Shown here one piece after another: positions 1-7,397 of a stretch of 11,039 bases of DNA. This stretch comes from an uncultured Bacteroidota bacterium (GTDB taxonomy: Bacteria; Bacteroidota; Bacteroidia; Chitinophagales; Chitinophagaceae). Position 1 is the stretch's first letter; each line of letters opens with the position of its first letter. The translations under genes were made by a program, and so were the position numbers. The stretch is taken from assembly GCA_903913355.1 (NCBI GenBank), contig CAIWKU010000207.1, positions 1-11,039 on the forward strand, given 5' to 3'. A model generated the notes under the pieces. It ran no database searches, was not told the DNA's origin, and saw only the letters and a program-made list of their open reading frames with translations.

Positions 1-344
1 AAAAAACTGGCGACCAGTATTTATATGAAAAAGTATTGGAAACAGTAGCTTCATGGGGTACCCCTGATAATTTAATGTTTGTTGTGGGAGCCACTCGCGC
101 AGATGAATTAGCAAATATCCGGCGCATTGTTCCCGATCATTTCCTACTGGTACCTGGGGTGGGAGCACAGGGAGGAAGTCTGGAGGAAGTATCTAAATAT
201 GGATTGAATAAAGAAGGCGGATTATTGGTGAATGCCAGTCGCGCGGTCATTTTTGCCAGCGATAAAGAAGATTTTGCCAAAGCAGCATCTCAAGCCGCAA
301 AAGAATACCAAAAGGAAATGTCCGGATACCTGCAAACCAAATAA
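1..344 (+). CDS. pyrF: Orotidine 5'-phosphate decarboxylase, type 2 (C-terminal part; 5' end outside window)
   Basis: This enzyme converts orotidine monophosphate to UMP and CO2, the last step of de novo UMP synthesis in the cytosol. The open frame runs from base 3 (it is already open at the window edge) to a TAA at 342-344, so about 113 C-terminal residues are present of the roughly 270 usual for the type-2 family. The diagnostic stretch is VVGATRADELANIRRIVPD followed by LLVPGVGAQGG. This is the C-terminal phosphate-binding region of the TIM barrel, in the form typical of the long type-2 enzymes. The TTG at 36 is not a start, because the reading frame and the family similarity (TGDQYLYEKVLE) continue upstream of it. 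The gene converges on the SGNH hydrolase gene with only 23 bp between the stop codons, and I see no strong terminator in that gap. The family assignment is firm. Nothing can be said about its promoter. Confidence 0.93.
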   Translation, partial: KTGDQYLYEKVLETVASWGTPDNLMFVVGATRADELANIRRIVPDHFLLVPGVGAQGGSLEEVSKYGLNKEGGLLVNASRAVIFASDKEDFAKAASQAAKEYQKEMSGYLQTK

Positions 345-367
345 ATAGCATCCAGGTAATGTTTAAT

Positions 368-982
368 CTACTGGCTTAGTTGTTTCTTTATACCATCAGC
401 TAATTTATTGGCCCAGATGGTATGTTCTTTAGCCGAGTAATGTAACTGATCTGTCGATAATAAATCGGGATCGTTGACTACCTGTCTACTTTCCTCTGTA
501 ATATCTATAAACTGAGCACCATGCTTTTTAACAGCATTCCTGCAGATTGCATTGAATGTATCAATTTCAATCCCAATCGAATCCTTTTTTGATTTTTTGG
601 CAAACGGCGTCATGCCCCAATCAGGTATTGATAAAACGAAAACATGCTCTGGTCTTTCCCCACTTAAGTGGATGGATTTATTGAGCAAAAAATCGAAATC
701 TGCCGCAAACTCTTCCTGGCTAAGACCCCGATACTGGTTATTCACTCCAATCAGTAATGAAACAAAATCATAGGAATCAGATAATCGGGTATGCAAAATA
801 TGTTCAGCCAATTCAAAACTTGTCCAGCCAGTTTTGGCAATGATTTCGGGAGCTGTAAAATAAAAACCCGCGACTCTCAGCATTTGAACGGTCAAATAAG
901 GAAAACCATCATACAGGGCAACCGATTCGCCAATAGTATAAGAATCGCCTAAAGCCAGATAGCTATAATGATGTTTGCTCAT
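368..982 (-). CDS. SGNH/GDSL-type hydrolase, cytosolic, coupled to kynU
   Basis: This is a 204-residue serine hydrolase of the SGNH superfamily (esterases, lipases, acyl hydrolases). The conserved blocks are all visible: block I LALGDSYT with nucleophile Ser14, block II around Gly52 (KTGWT), block III IGVNNQ with Asn81 for the oxyanion hole, and block V DQLH with Asp178 and His181. The usual block III GxND reads GVNN here. There is no signal peptide or membrane segment, so it should act in the cytosol, unlike many exported GDSL lipases. The ATG lies one base after the kynU stop (TGATATG on the minus strand), and an AAAAGG stretch lies 11 nt upstream inside kynU, so translation is probably coupled to kynU. 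The substrate cannot be read from the sequence. Given the context, a role on a kynurenine-pathway ester or amide is possible but unproven. The family call is strong and the function is open. Confidence 0.88.
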   Translation of the reverse strand: MSKHHYSYLALGDSYTIGESVALYDGFPYLTVQMLRVAGFYFTAPEIIAKTGWTSFELAEHILHTRLSDSYDFVSLLIGVNNQYRGLSQEEFAADFDFLLNKSIHLSGERPEHVFVLSIPDWGMTPFAKKSKKDSIGIEIDTFNAICRNAVKKHGAQFIDITEESRQVVNDPDLLSTDQLHYSAKEHTIWANKLADGIKKQLSQ

Positions 983-983
983 A

Positions 984-2249
984 TCAGAACTGGCCTTTTA
1001 ATATTTTATAAAATTGATACACATCTTCAAAGCTGCAATACATGGGTGCCGGTGCTACCCGGATCACCCCCGGTTCACGATAGTCAACAATAATTCCATT
1101 AGCAATCATTTTATCATGAATTTCTTTTCCTTTATCCATAAAATACAAAGACAATTGCGCTCCCCTGCTTTCCGGTTCAGTAGGAGTAATGATTTCAAAA
1201 CGGAGATCGGGTAATTGATGCAAAAGATATTCCAGATAACCTGTGAGTAAAATGCTTTTTGCCCTTAATTTTTCAATCCCTGCTTCATCGAATAATGTAA
1301 GGGAAGCTTGTAAACAAACGGTATTAAATACTTGTGCAGTACTGATATTCCAGCCACTTGCATTGGATTTGGGAATAAACCCTTTTTCCATCTTGAATCG
1401 CAACTTTTCATCATTACCCCACCAGCCTCCCAGTCTGGGGGTATCCATATTTTCGGCAAACCGGTCATGAATAAATACACCGCCTATTGCTCCCGGCCCA
1501 CCATTCAGGTATTTATAACTGCACCAGGCTGCAAAATCTATATCCCAATCATGTAATTGTAAAGGAATATTACCTGCAACATGTGCCAGATCAAAACCTG
1601 CGATTGCATGTACTTTATGTGCGGCTTTAGTGATGGCTTTCAGGTCAAAAAATTGACCGGTATAATAATTAATTCCTCCAAAAAGCACCATAGCAAGACT
1701 ATCTTTTTGTTCTTCAATGGACTTAATAATATCCGCAGTTCGTAAAGTTTTTTCTCCATCCCTTGGTGCTATTTCAATGATGGCCGTTTCCGGATCATAC
1801 CCAAAATGTTTTACCAGGGTTTCTACTGCATATTGGTCGGAGGGAAATGCTCCTGCTTCCATCATAATCTTAAATCGGCCATTACCAGGCCTGTAAAAAC
1901 TGAGCATTAATAAATGGAGGTTTACTGTAAGTGCATTCATTACGGTGACTTCTGTTTCTCTGCATCCCATCATCCTGGCAAGTGACGGCTTCAAATATTC
2001 CTGGTAATACAACCATGGATTCTTTCCGCCAAAATATCCACCCACTGCTAATTCCTGCCAACTGGTTAATTCTGTTTGAACAGCCTGTGTAACATTTTTG
2101 GGCTGAAGTCCGAGTGAATTTCCACAAAAATAAATCGTATCCTTTCCTTGATGCTTAGGAAAATGAAAAGCCTGCTTTAGATATGCTAATTCGTCGGTAC
2201 TATCGGCTTCTTTGGCAAATTCTAATGAAGGGGTAAATGGCACAGACAT
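984..2249 (-). CDS. kynU: Kynureninase
   Basis: Kynureninase is a PLP enzyme that cleaves L-kynurenine to anthranilate and alanine, or 3-hydroxykynurenine to 3-hydroxyanthranilate and alanine. It serves tryptophan catabolism and, in organisms with the full pathway, NAD synthesis via quinolinate. The 421 residues match the normal family length. Visible hallmarks are FCGNSLGLQP (41-50), FPSDQYA (135-141) in the cofactor pocket, FDLAH with Asp220 for the pyridine nitrogen, and WCSYKYLNGGPG with Schiff-base Lys246. GGWWG (274-278) and RVAP (397-400) follow. The ATG at 2249 gives the full N terminus expected for the family. It is the first gene of a tight pair with the SGNH hydrolase and diverges from the S9 peptidase gene. 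Kynurenine 3-monooxygenase, the 3-hydroxyanthranilate dioxygenase and the tryptophan dioxygenase are not in this window, so the choice between the two substrates cannot be made here. Confidence 0.95.
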   Translation of the reverse strand: MSVPFTPSLEFAKEADSTDELAYLKQAFHFPKHQGKDTIYFCGNSLGLQPKNVTQAVQTELTSWQELAVGGYFGGKNPWLYYQEYLKPSLARMMGCRETEVTVMNALTVNLHLLMLSFYRPGNGRFKIMMEAGAFPSDQYAVETLVKHFGYDPETAIIEIAPRDGEKTLRTADIIKSIEEQKDSLAMVLFGGINYYTGQFFDLKAITKAAHKVHAIAGFDLAHVAGNIPLQLHDWDIDFAAWCSYKYLNGGPGAIGGVFIHDRFAENMDTPRLGGWWGNDEKLRFKMEKGFIPKSNASGWNISTAQVFNTVCLQASLTLFDEAGIEKLRAKSILLTGYLEYLLHQLPDLRFEIITPTEPESRGAQLSLYFMDKGKEIHDKMIANGIIVDYREPGVIRVAPAPMYCSFEDVYQFYKILKGQF

Positions 2250-2264
2250 ATGGCTTGTTTACTG

Positions 2265-2297
2265 CAAAGTAATAGCATTTACCAACTATTTTACAAA
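2265..2297 (-). promoter_or_regulatory. Candidate Bacteroidota-type promoter for kynU and the SGNH gene
   Basis: On the minus strand, TTTG (plus-strand CAAA at 2294-2297) is followed after 21 nt by TTACTTTG (2265-2272). The pair resembles the Bacteroidota consensus TTTG at -33 and TAnnTTTG at -7, with one mismatch in the -7 box and near-normal spacing. Transcription would start near 2258-2260, leaving a leader of only about 10 nt before the kynU ATG. The pattern match is seen directly; promoter activity is inferred. The rest of the 110-bp gap up to the peptidase start shows no comparably good plus-strand promoter, only a poor TATTTTCA near 2325. Confidence 0.45.
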
Positions 2298-2359
2298 CGG
2301 CTGTTTTCTTTACAAGGATTGCATTATTTTCATTGCTTCCAAAACATAAACCAACCGCC

Positions 2360-4915
2360 ATGAGAAGCATTCAGTTAGTGCTGATATTTGCATTGATCAG
2401 TTTAGGGGCAACTGCCCAGAATACCCCGGTTACCAAGGCCAATTACCAATTAGCTGCTCGGTTTTCTCCTAAAAAACTGGAGAAATTGATTTTTACTACC
2501 AGTGTTGATCCACACTGGCTTAAAAAATCAGACCGCTTCTGGTATATGTATGAAACTACCGAAGGCAAAAAATGGTATATCGTTGATCCGGTAAAAGCCG
2601 AAAAAAAATTATTATTTGATAATGCTGACCTGGCTGCAAAAATTACCAGAATTGTCAAAGATCCATTTGATGCACAGCATTTAGGTCTCGACAGCATGCG
2701 TTTTATCAAAGATGAGAACTGGATTCAGTTTGAAGTAAAAAGCACCCAGGAAATTGAGAAAAAGGATTCCACAGCCAAAAAGGGTACCCCTCCTGTAAAA
2801 GATAAAAAAGTATTTTATTTTGAGTATAACCTGACAACAGGAGAGCTTGCGGAACTCAACGATTTTAAAAAACCAAAACGCAAACCCAACTGGGCTTCTA
2901 TTTCTCCTGACGGAAATACGATTGTTTTTGGTCGTAACTACAATCTTTTCTGGATGGATAAGGCAAATTATGAGAAAGCAATTAAGAATGAAGACGATTC
3001 AACAATTATTGATCATGCCCTTACACAGGATGGTATAGAGAATTATAGTTATCATTCAGAAGGCAATCTGCAGGGAAATGGCGATTCGAATGTTGATAAA
3101 GAAAAAAATAAAAACAAAAGAAAATCTGTTTTTGTATTCTGGTCGCCCGATTCGAAACATTTTACACTGGAAAGAACGGATAACCGCAAAGTAAAAGACC
3201 TCTGGGTGATTAATAGCTTATCAGATCCAAGACCCACATTGGAAACCTATAAATACTGGATGCCTGGTGAAAAAGATGCCCCGGTGGATCATACTTATTT
3301 GTTTGATATAACTACCCAGACGGGGAAAGAATTACAGCTTTCCCTGTTTAAAGATCAGGGTATTGCACTTTGGTCAGATCCCGGTAAGATCAATACAAGG
3401 GATGATGATTACAGAGCCAATAAATGGCTGGGAACGAATGAAAAATTTTATTTCACAAGAACCAGTCGCGATCTGAAAAAAGTAGATGTATGTGTTGCGG
3501 ATGTAGCAACAGGTACTGTTAAACCATTGATCGAAGAGCGTTTCAATACGTATATAGAAACCCGAAGATTAGGACTGATCAATGATGGTAAAGAGTTTAT
3601 TCAATGGAGCGAGCGTGATGGTTGGGCGCATCTTTATTTGTATGATGAAAATGGAAAACTGAAAAACCAGATAACATCAGGTACTTTTCACGTAGAAAAT
3701 ATACTGGGAATAGATGATGCAAAAAGAGTCGTGTATTTTTCTGCGAATGGCCGTGAACAGGGAGAAGACCCTTATTACCTGCATGCTTACCGGGTAAATT
3801 TTGATGGTAGCGGATTGAAATTATTAAACCCCGGTGAGTTCGAACATGCGATGGCAATGAATGATGGGAAGAGCTATTTTATCGACAATTATTCACGCGT
3901 AAATACGGTTCCTAAATCAGCCCTGTATGCGGCAGATGGAAGAAAATTGCTTGACCTGGAAACGGCTGATCTGAATTCGCTATTTGCGGCAGGGTATAAA
4001 TTCCCCCAAATATTTAAAGTGAAAGCAGATGATGGTATCACGGATATCTATGGTGTATTTTATAAACCTTTTGATTTTGATTCAACAAAAAAATACCCGG
4101 TAATTGAATATGTCTATCCAGGCCCGCAAACAGAAGCAGTAAATAAGGCATTTGGAAGATCAATGGATAGAACAGAACGATTGGCACAATTGGGTTTTGT
4201 GGTAGTAACCATGGGGAATCGTGGCGGACATCCATCACGCAGCAAATGGTACCATAATTATGGATATGGCAATCTGCGTGATTATGGTTTAGCAGATAAA
4301 AAAGCAACTGCAGAACAACTGGCGGATAGATATCCTTTTATCGATATTAACCGGGTAGGTATCCATGGACATTCAGGAGGAGGTTTTATGAGTACAGCCG
4401 CTATGTTGGTATATCCGGATTTCTTTAAAGTGGCAGTTTCCTCCTCTGGTAATCATGATAACTCGGTGTATAACCGCTGGTGGAGCGAACAGCACCATGG
4501 TGTAAAAGAAGTCATTGGAGATAAAGGGGATACATCGTTTTTATATTCGATAGAAAAAAACCAGGACCTGGTAAAAAACCTTAAAGGACATCTGATGCTT
4601 TCTACAGGGGATATTGATAATAATGTACACCCCGCCAATACCACCCGGGTTGTAAATGCATTGATCAAAGCGAATAAAAGATTTGACCTGGTGATTCTTC
4701 CCGGGCAAAGACATGGGTATGGGGATATGGTGGAATATTTTTTCTGGAGAATGGCGGATTATTTTACCAATTACCTGATGGGTGATAAATCAGACAGAAC
4801 TGTAGATATGGAAGAAATCAATCGCGAAATTGAACAGAGTGGCGTAAAAGGGGCTGCAGCAGGCAATACGGGAAGAAGGGGCGGACCTGAGGATGAGGAG
4901 GATGATGATCAATAG
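2360..4915 (+). CDS. Exported S9 family (prolyl oligopeptidase/DPP-like) serine peptidase
   Basis: This is a large serine peptidase that probably degrades peptides in the periplasm or at the cell surface. I chose the ATG at 2360 over the upstream TTG at 2333 because it opens directly with a signal peptide, MRSIQLVLIFALISLGATAQ, with likely cleavage after Ala19. The protein is then 851 residues. An N-terminal beta-propeller of the DPP-IV type spans roughly residues 60-560, with recognisable blades such as WSERDGWAHLYLYDENG. The alpha/beta-hydrolase domain follows, with nucleophile Ser672 in GHSGGG, Asp753 (TGDIDNNVH) and His785 (PGQRHGYGD), so the catalytic triad is complete. The DWxYEEE double-Glu motif of dipeptidyl peptidases is not visible. 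The matching place (near 227-256) reads ENYSYHSEG and then a Lys/Asn-rich KEKNKNKRK stretch, so the cleavage mode may not be strict dipeptide release. The C terminus is a Gly-rich, then acidic tail (PEDEEDDDQ). The gene is monocistronic and ends in a strong terminator. Confidence 0.92.
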   Translation: MRSIQLVLIFALISLGATAQNTPVTKANYQLAARFSPKKLEKLIFTTSVDPHWLKKSDRFWYMYETTEGKKWYIVDPVKAEKKLLFDNADLAAKITRIVKDPFDAQHLGLDSMRFIKDENWIQFEVKSTQEIEKKDSTAKKGTPPVKDKKVFYFEYNLTTGELAELNDFKKPKRKPNWASISPDGNTIVFGRNYNLFWMDKANYEKAIKNEDDSTIIDHALTQDGIENYSYHSEGNLQGNGDSNVDKEKNKNKRKSVFVFWSPDSKHFTLERTDNRKVKDLWVINSLSDPRPTLETYKYWMPGEKDAPVDHTYLFDITTQTGKELQLSLFKDQGIALWSDPGKINTRDDDYRANKWLGTNEKFYFTRTSRDLKKVDVCVADVATGTVKPLIEERFNTYIETRRLGLINDGKEFIQWSERDGWAHLYLYDENGKLKNQITSGTFHVENILGIDDAKRVVYFSANGREQGEDPYYLHAYRVNFDGSGLKLLNPGEFEHAMAMNDGKSYFIDNYSRVNTVPKSALYAADGRKLLDLETADLNSLFAAGYKFPQIFKVKADDGITDIYGVFYKPFDFDSTKKYPVIEYVYPGPQTEAVNKAFGRSMDRTERLAQLGFVVVTMGNRGGHPSRSKWYHNYGYGNLRDYGLADKKATAEQLADRYPFIDINRVGIHGHSGGGFMSTAAMLVYPDFFKVAVSSSGNHDNSVYNRWWSEQHHGVKEVIGDKGDTSFLYSIEKNQDLVKNLKGHLMLSTGDIDNNVHPANTTRVVNALIKANKRFDLVILPGQRHGYGDMVEYFFWRMADYFTNYLMGDKSDRTVDMEEINREIEQSGVKGAAAGNTGRRGGPEDEEDDDQ

Positions 4916-4945
4916 GGTTTGAACAAATATTATTTGATAGAATAC

Positions 4946-4988
4946 AAGCGCAAAGTAGCAGGATAGAATAGGCTACTTTGCGCTTTTT
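4946..4988 (+). terminator. Strong intrinsic terminator after the S9 peptidase gene
   Basis: Perfect 14-bp arms, AAGCGCAAAGTAGC at 4946-4959 and GCTACTTTGCGCTT at 4972-4985, enclose a 12-nt loop. The U-tract TTTTT at 4984-4988 overlaps the base of the stem. It lies 30 bp past the peptidase stop and 8 bp before the end of the convergent DUF4097-like gene. On the minus strand the hairpin is the same but the following tract is poor in U (TTGTATTC). It should therefore act best on the plus strand and only partly, if at all, in the other direction. Confidence 0.9.
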
Positions 4989-4995
4989 GCTGGTG

Positions 4996-5946
4996 CTATA
5001 ACAAGCGGATATTACCGAAACGGCTGTTGATATGTATTTGCGAACCACCTGGTTTTCCAAAATTTCCGGTGTAGTGATGGTTAATTTGGAAGGCATTGCT
5101 TTTCATGCTGGCAGTTAAATTCTCCTCTTCTTTTATTGGCAAACTATTACTGCTGAGCCGGGCATTATAGGTGCTGATATCATAATCACCTGTAAAATCT
5201 TTTGGGAATACCAGGTAAAGGCTGGTATAGGAATTTTGCAGATCCAAACGTGTAACCGAATAATCAATAGGCATATCAATGCTGTTGCAAAAGTCAAACT
5301 TTGCCTGAATGGCTCCTGATAATTTTCCGATATCTACCTGAGAATACCTAAATTCCAGTTTACTGTTTTGAATACTGGTAGCCCTTAATTTACCAAAGGA
5401 AACAGATAGTAGGGAGCAATTGTCGAGTTTGCCTGCGATTAGTGTTCCATATTTCTCAATCAATTCACATTGACTGCTATAATCACCTATGGTTAACGGC
5501 CCAAAACTATTCTCCGCAATTAATTTTGCTTTGGCCGGAATATGGACCAGGTAATCAATTTGTATTTCATGTCCGCCCGAATATTCGTTTGAAGAATTGT
5601 TCCAATTGTCAAAATGGGTAATAAAAGAAATACTATCCTGTTTTTGATTATCGAGAATCAAAATTTCGTTAAGGAGCTGGTTCGCATATTCATGGGTTGT
5701 GGCTTTAACAACTATATGGGCTTCAACATGTATTTCCTCTTTATTCCAGGTTTCAATAACCAGTTTCCCGAAACGATTTTGTAAATGAACCGTTTCAGAG
5801 CCGAGTGAATAGGTTTTTGAATAGTCTTTTTGAAGCTTCACCGGCCAAATATGACTTGTTGTATCCTGTCCCTTGCCAAGCGTACAGCTCAAAACCAAAC
5901 ACAGGCAACCTAAAACGAAACGGGAAGCAATTATCGATATTTTCAT
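4996..5946 (-). CDS. Exported DUF4097-like beta-strand-repeat protein
   Basis: This is a 316-residue exported protein with no enzymatic motif that I recognise. Residues 1-26 form a signal peptide with a hydrophobic core (FVLGCLCLVLSC). Signal peptidase I cleavage near GKG/Q27 is the simplest reading. Cys21 sits in a weak lipobox-like context (VLSC, with Leu at -2), so a lipoprotein is possible but less likely. The mature part is a run of short alternating beta strands with recurring phrases such as VHLQNRFGKLVIETW, IAENSFGPLTIGDY, LIEKYGTLIAGKL and LLSVSFGKLRAT, the pattern of DUF4097/adhesin-like right-handed beta folds common in Bacteroidota. Such genes often sit beside ECF sigma or anti-sigma genes, but none lies next to this one. 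The gene is convergent with the S9 peptidase and divergent from the acyl-CoA dehydrogenase. The start at 5946 is supported by an AAGGA five bases upstream. The molecular role is unknown. Confidence 0.8.
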   Translation of the reverse strand: MKISIIASRFVLGCLCLVLSCTLGKGQDTTSHIWPVKLQKDYSKTYSLGSETVHLQNRFGKLVIETWNKEEIHVEAHIVVKATTHEYANQLLNEILILDNQKQDSISFITHFDNWNNSSNEYSGGHEIQIDYLVHIPAKAKLIAENSFGPLTIGDYSSQCELIEKYGTLIAGKLDNCSLLSVSFGKLRATSIQNSKLEFRYSQVDIGKLSGAIQAKFDFCNSIDMPIDYSVTRLDLQNSYTSLYLVFPKDFTGDYDISTYNARLSSNSLPIKEEENLTASMKSNAFQINHHYTGNFGKPGGSQIHINSRFGNIRLL

Positions 5947-5951
5947 AAAAT

Positions 5952-5956
5952 TCCTT
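5952..5956 (-). promoter_or_regulatory. Shine-Dalgarno site that fixes the DUF4097-like gene start
   Basis: On the minus strand AAGGA stands five bases before the ATG at 5946. It is one of the few good Shine-Dalgarno matches in this window and supports this start, which also begins the signal peptide. Confidence 0.6.
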
Positions 5957-6069
5957 GTTTAGCATGGTTTTCAATAAGAGTAGATATTGAGAAAAAGGTT
6001 GGAACAAGGCAATTAAGGGTAGTTTTAAATAAAAATGAATCGATTACGCTGCGGCTCAAAGCTTCCCAT

Positions 6070-6077
6070 TATTTTTG
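6070..6077 (+). promoter_or_regulatory. Candidate -7 box (TATTTTTG) for the acyl-CoA dehydrogenase gene
   Basis: TATTTTTG matches the Bacteroidota -7 consensus TAnnTTTG exactly. No TTTG lies 19-21 nt upstream; the nearest partial match is TTAC at 6044. Transcription would start near 6083, giving a leader of about 50 nt before the ATG at 6135. The 188-bp divergent region (5947-6134) that holds this box shows no other clear site; on the minus strand only a one-mismatch -7 box (6057-6064) is seen. Confidence 0.45.
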
Positions 6078-6134
6078 CTGAATAATTTCCACAGCCTCTT
6101 CAAAATATTTCGAAATCAAATCCAAAACCAGGTT

Positions 6135-7319
6135 ATGGCTGTCAAAACAGATCAGTTTCAATCACCGGATTATTTCATGATCGATGAACTCTTTACGGAA
6201 GAGCAAAAATTTATCCGAGAAACAGTACGTAGTTACGTTAAGAAAGAAATTTCTCCCATTATCGAAGACTATGCCCAAAGAGCGGAATTCCCTAAACAGA
6301 TCGTCAGACAAATGGGTGATCTGGGTTGTTTTGGGCCAACGATTCCTGAGCAATATGGGGGTGGTGGACTGGATTATATCAGCTATGGATTGATGATGCA
6401 GGAATTGGAAAGAGGAGATAGTGGTGTAAGAAGTACGGCAAGTGTTCAGGGTAGTTTGGTGATGTTTCCGATATACGCTTATGGAAACGAAGCACAAAGA
6501 AATAAATACCTGCCAAAACTCGCTAGCGGAGAATGGTTAGGCTGTTTTGGTCTTACAGAGCCAGACCATGGTAGTAACCCATCCGGCATGCTAACCCGAA
6601 TTACCGATGCAGGTGACCATATGATATTGAATGGAGCTAAAATGTGGATCAGTAATGCACCTTTTGCGGATATAGCGGTGGTATGGGCTAAAAATGATCA
6701 GGATGAAATTCAGGGTGTAATCGTAGAAAGAGGAATGCAGGGATTCTCTACACCTACCACCCACGGAAAATGGAGTTTGCGCGCAAGTGCCACTGGAGAA
6801 CTGGTTTTTGACCATGTAAAACTGCCCAAAGAAAACATACTTCCGGGAGTAAAAGGATTAAAAGGGCCATTGAGTTGTTTGTCAAAAGCTCGTTATGGAA
6901 TTGCCTGGGGAGCTATCGGAGCCGCCATGGATTGTTATGATACAGCTTTGCGTTATTCTAAGGAAAGAATTCAGTTTGATCGTGCAATTGGAGGTTTTCA
7001 ATTGCAACAAAAAAAACTGGCAGAAATGGTTACGGAAATTACCAAAGCACAATTGCTGGTGTGGCGATTGGGTGTTTTAATGAATGAGGATAAGGCAACT
7101 CCCCAGCAAATTAGTATGGCCAAAAGAAATAGTTGCGAGATTGCTACAAATATTGCACGTGACGCAAGACAAATTTTAGGAGCAATGGGTATCACAGGTG
7201 AATACAGTATTATGCGCCATATGATGAACCTGGAAAGTGTCATTACTTATGAGGGTACACATGATATTCATTTGTTGATTACTGGCATGGATATAACAGG
7301 GTTAAATGCATTTAAGTGA
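6135..7319 (+). CDS. gcdH: Glutaryl-CoA dehydrogenase (acyl-CoA dehydrogenase family)
   Basis: This FAD enzyme oxidises and decarboxylates glutaryl-CoA to crotonyl-CoA in the late breakdown of lysine, hydroxylysine and tryptophan, passing electrons to an electron-transfer flavoprotein. The 394 residues match the family length without a mitochondrial leader. The sequence follows human GCDH closely: DSGVRSTASVQGSLVM carries Arg99 and Ser103, equivalent to the glutarate-binding Arg94 and Ser98. LGCFGLTEPDHGSNPS and KWSLRASATG are FAD and substrate segments, ARYGIAWGAIGAA follows, and VITYEGTHDIH contains the catalytic base Glu373. The Arg/Ser pair and the YEGTHDIH context separate it from short-chain acyl-CoA dehydrogenases. 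I chose the ATG at 6135. An in-frame TTG at 6075 would add 20 residues without family similarity and lies inside the putative -7 box. The gene stands alone, divergent from the DUF4097-like gene, with 78 bp to aroK. Confidence 0.93.
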   Translation: MAVKTDQFQSPDYFMIDELFTEEQKFIRETVRSYVKKEISPIIEDYAQRAEFPKQIVRQMGDLGCFGPTIPEQYGGGGLDYISYGLMMQELERGDSGVRSTASVQGSLVMFPIYAYGNEAQRNKYLPKLASGEWLGCFGLTEPDHGSNPSGMLTRITDAGDHMILNGAKMWISNAPFADIAVVWAKNDQDEIQGVIVERGMQGFSTPTTHGKWSLRASATGELVFDHVKLPKENILPGVKGLKGPLSCLSKARYGIAWGAIGAAMDCYDTALRYSKERIQFDRAIGGFQLQQKKLAEMVTEITKAQLLVWRLGVLMNEDKATPQQISMAKRNSCEIATNIARDARQILGAMGITGEYSIMRHMMNLESVITYEGTHDIHLLITGMDITGLNAFK

Positions 7320-7325
7320 TTAGTG

Positions 7326-7397
7326 GTATTCAATCATAAATTATTTGAATACTAATTAGGAATAAATAATTACTGATTAAATTTTCAAGTATTCAAA
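7326..7397 (+). repeat. Three-copy 8-mer with inverted arrangement in the aroK leader
   Basis: GTATTCAA occurs at 7326-7333 and again at 7389-7396, and its reverse complement TTGAATAC lies between them at 7345-7352. The middle copy can pair with the left copy (8 bp, 11-nt loop, extendable by a G-U and a U-A pair). It can also pair with the right copy, in a longer 10-bp match (7344-7353 with 7388-7397) that ends exactly at the base before the aroK ATG. The two pairings exclude each other. No U-tract follows the left hairpin, so it is not a standard terminator. The repeat is seen directly; a regulatory role is inference. The 78-bp gap holds no exact TAnnTTTG box and no Shine-Dalgarno. Confidence 0.5.

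Noticed and set aside
2333..2359. Upstream TTG start adding nine residues to the S9 peptidase
   Set aside because: The ATG at 2360 opens directly with a signal peptide; the added residues (LPKHKPTA) would place a charged extension before it and have no ribosome-binding support.
6075..6134. Upstream TTG start adding 20 residues to glutaryl-CoA dehydrogenase
   Set aside because: The extension has no family similarity and starts inside the putative -7 box at 6070-6077, so it would not be transcribed from that promoter.
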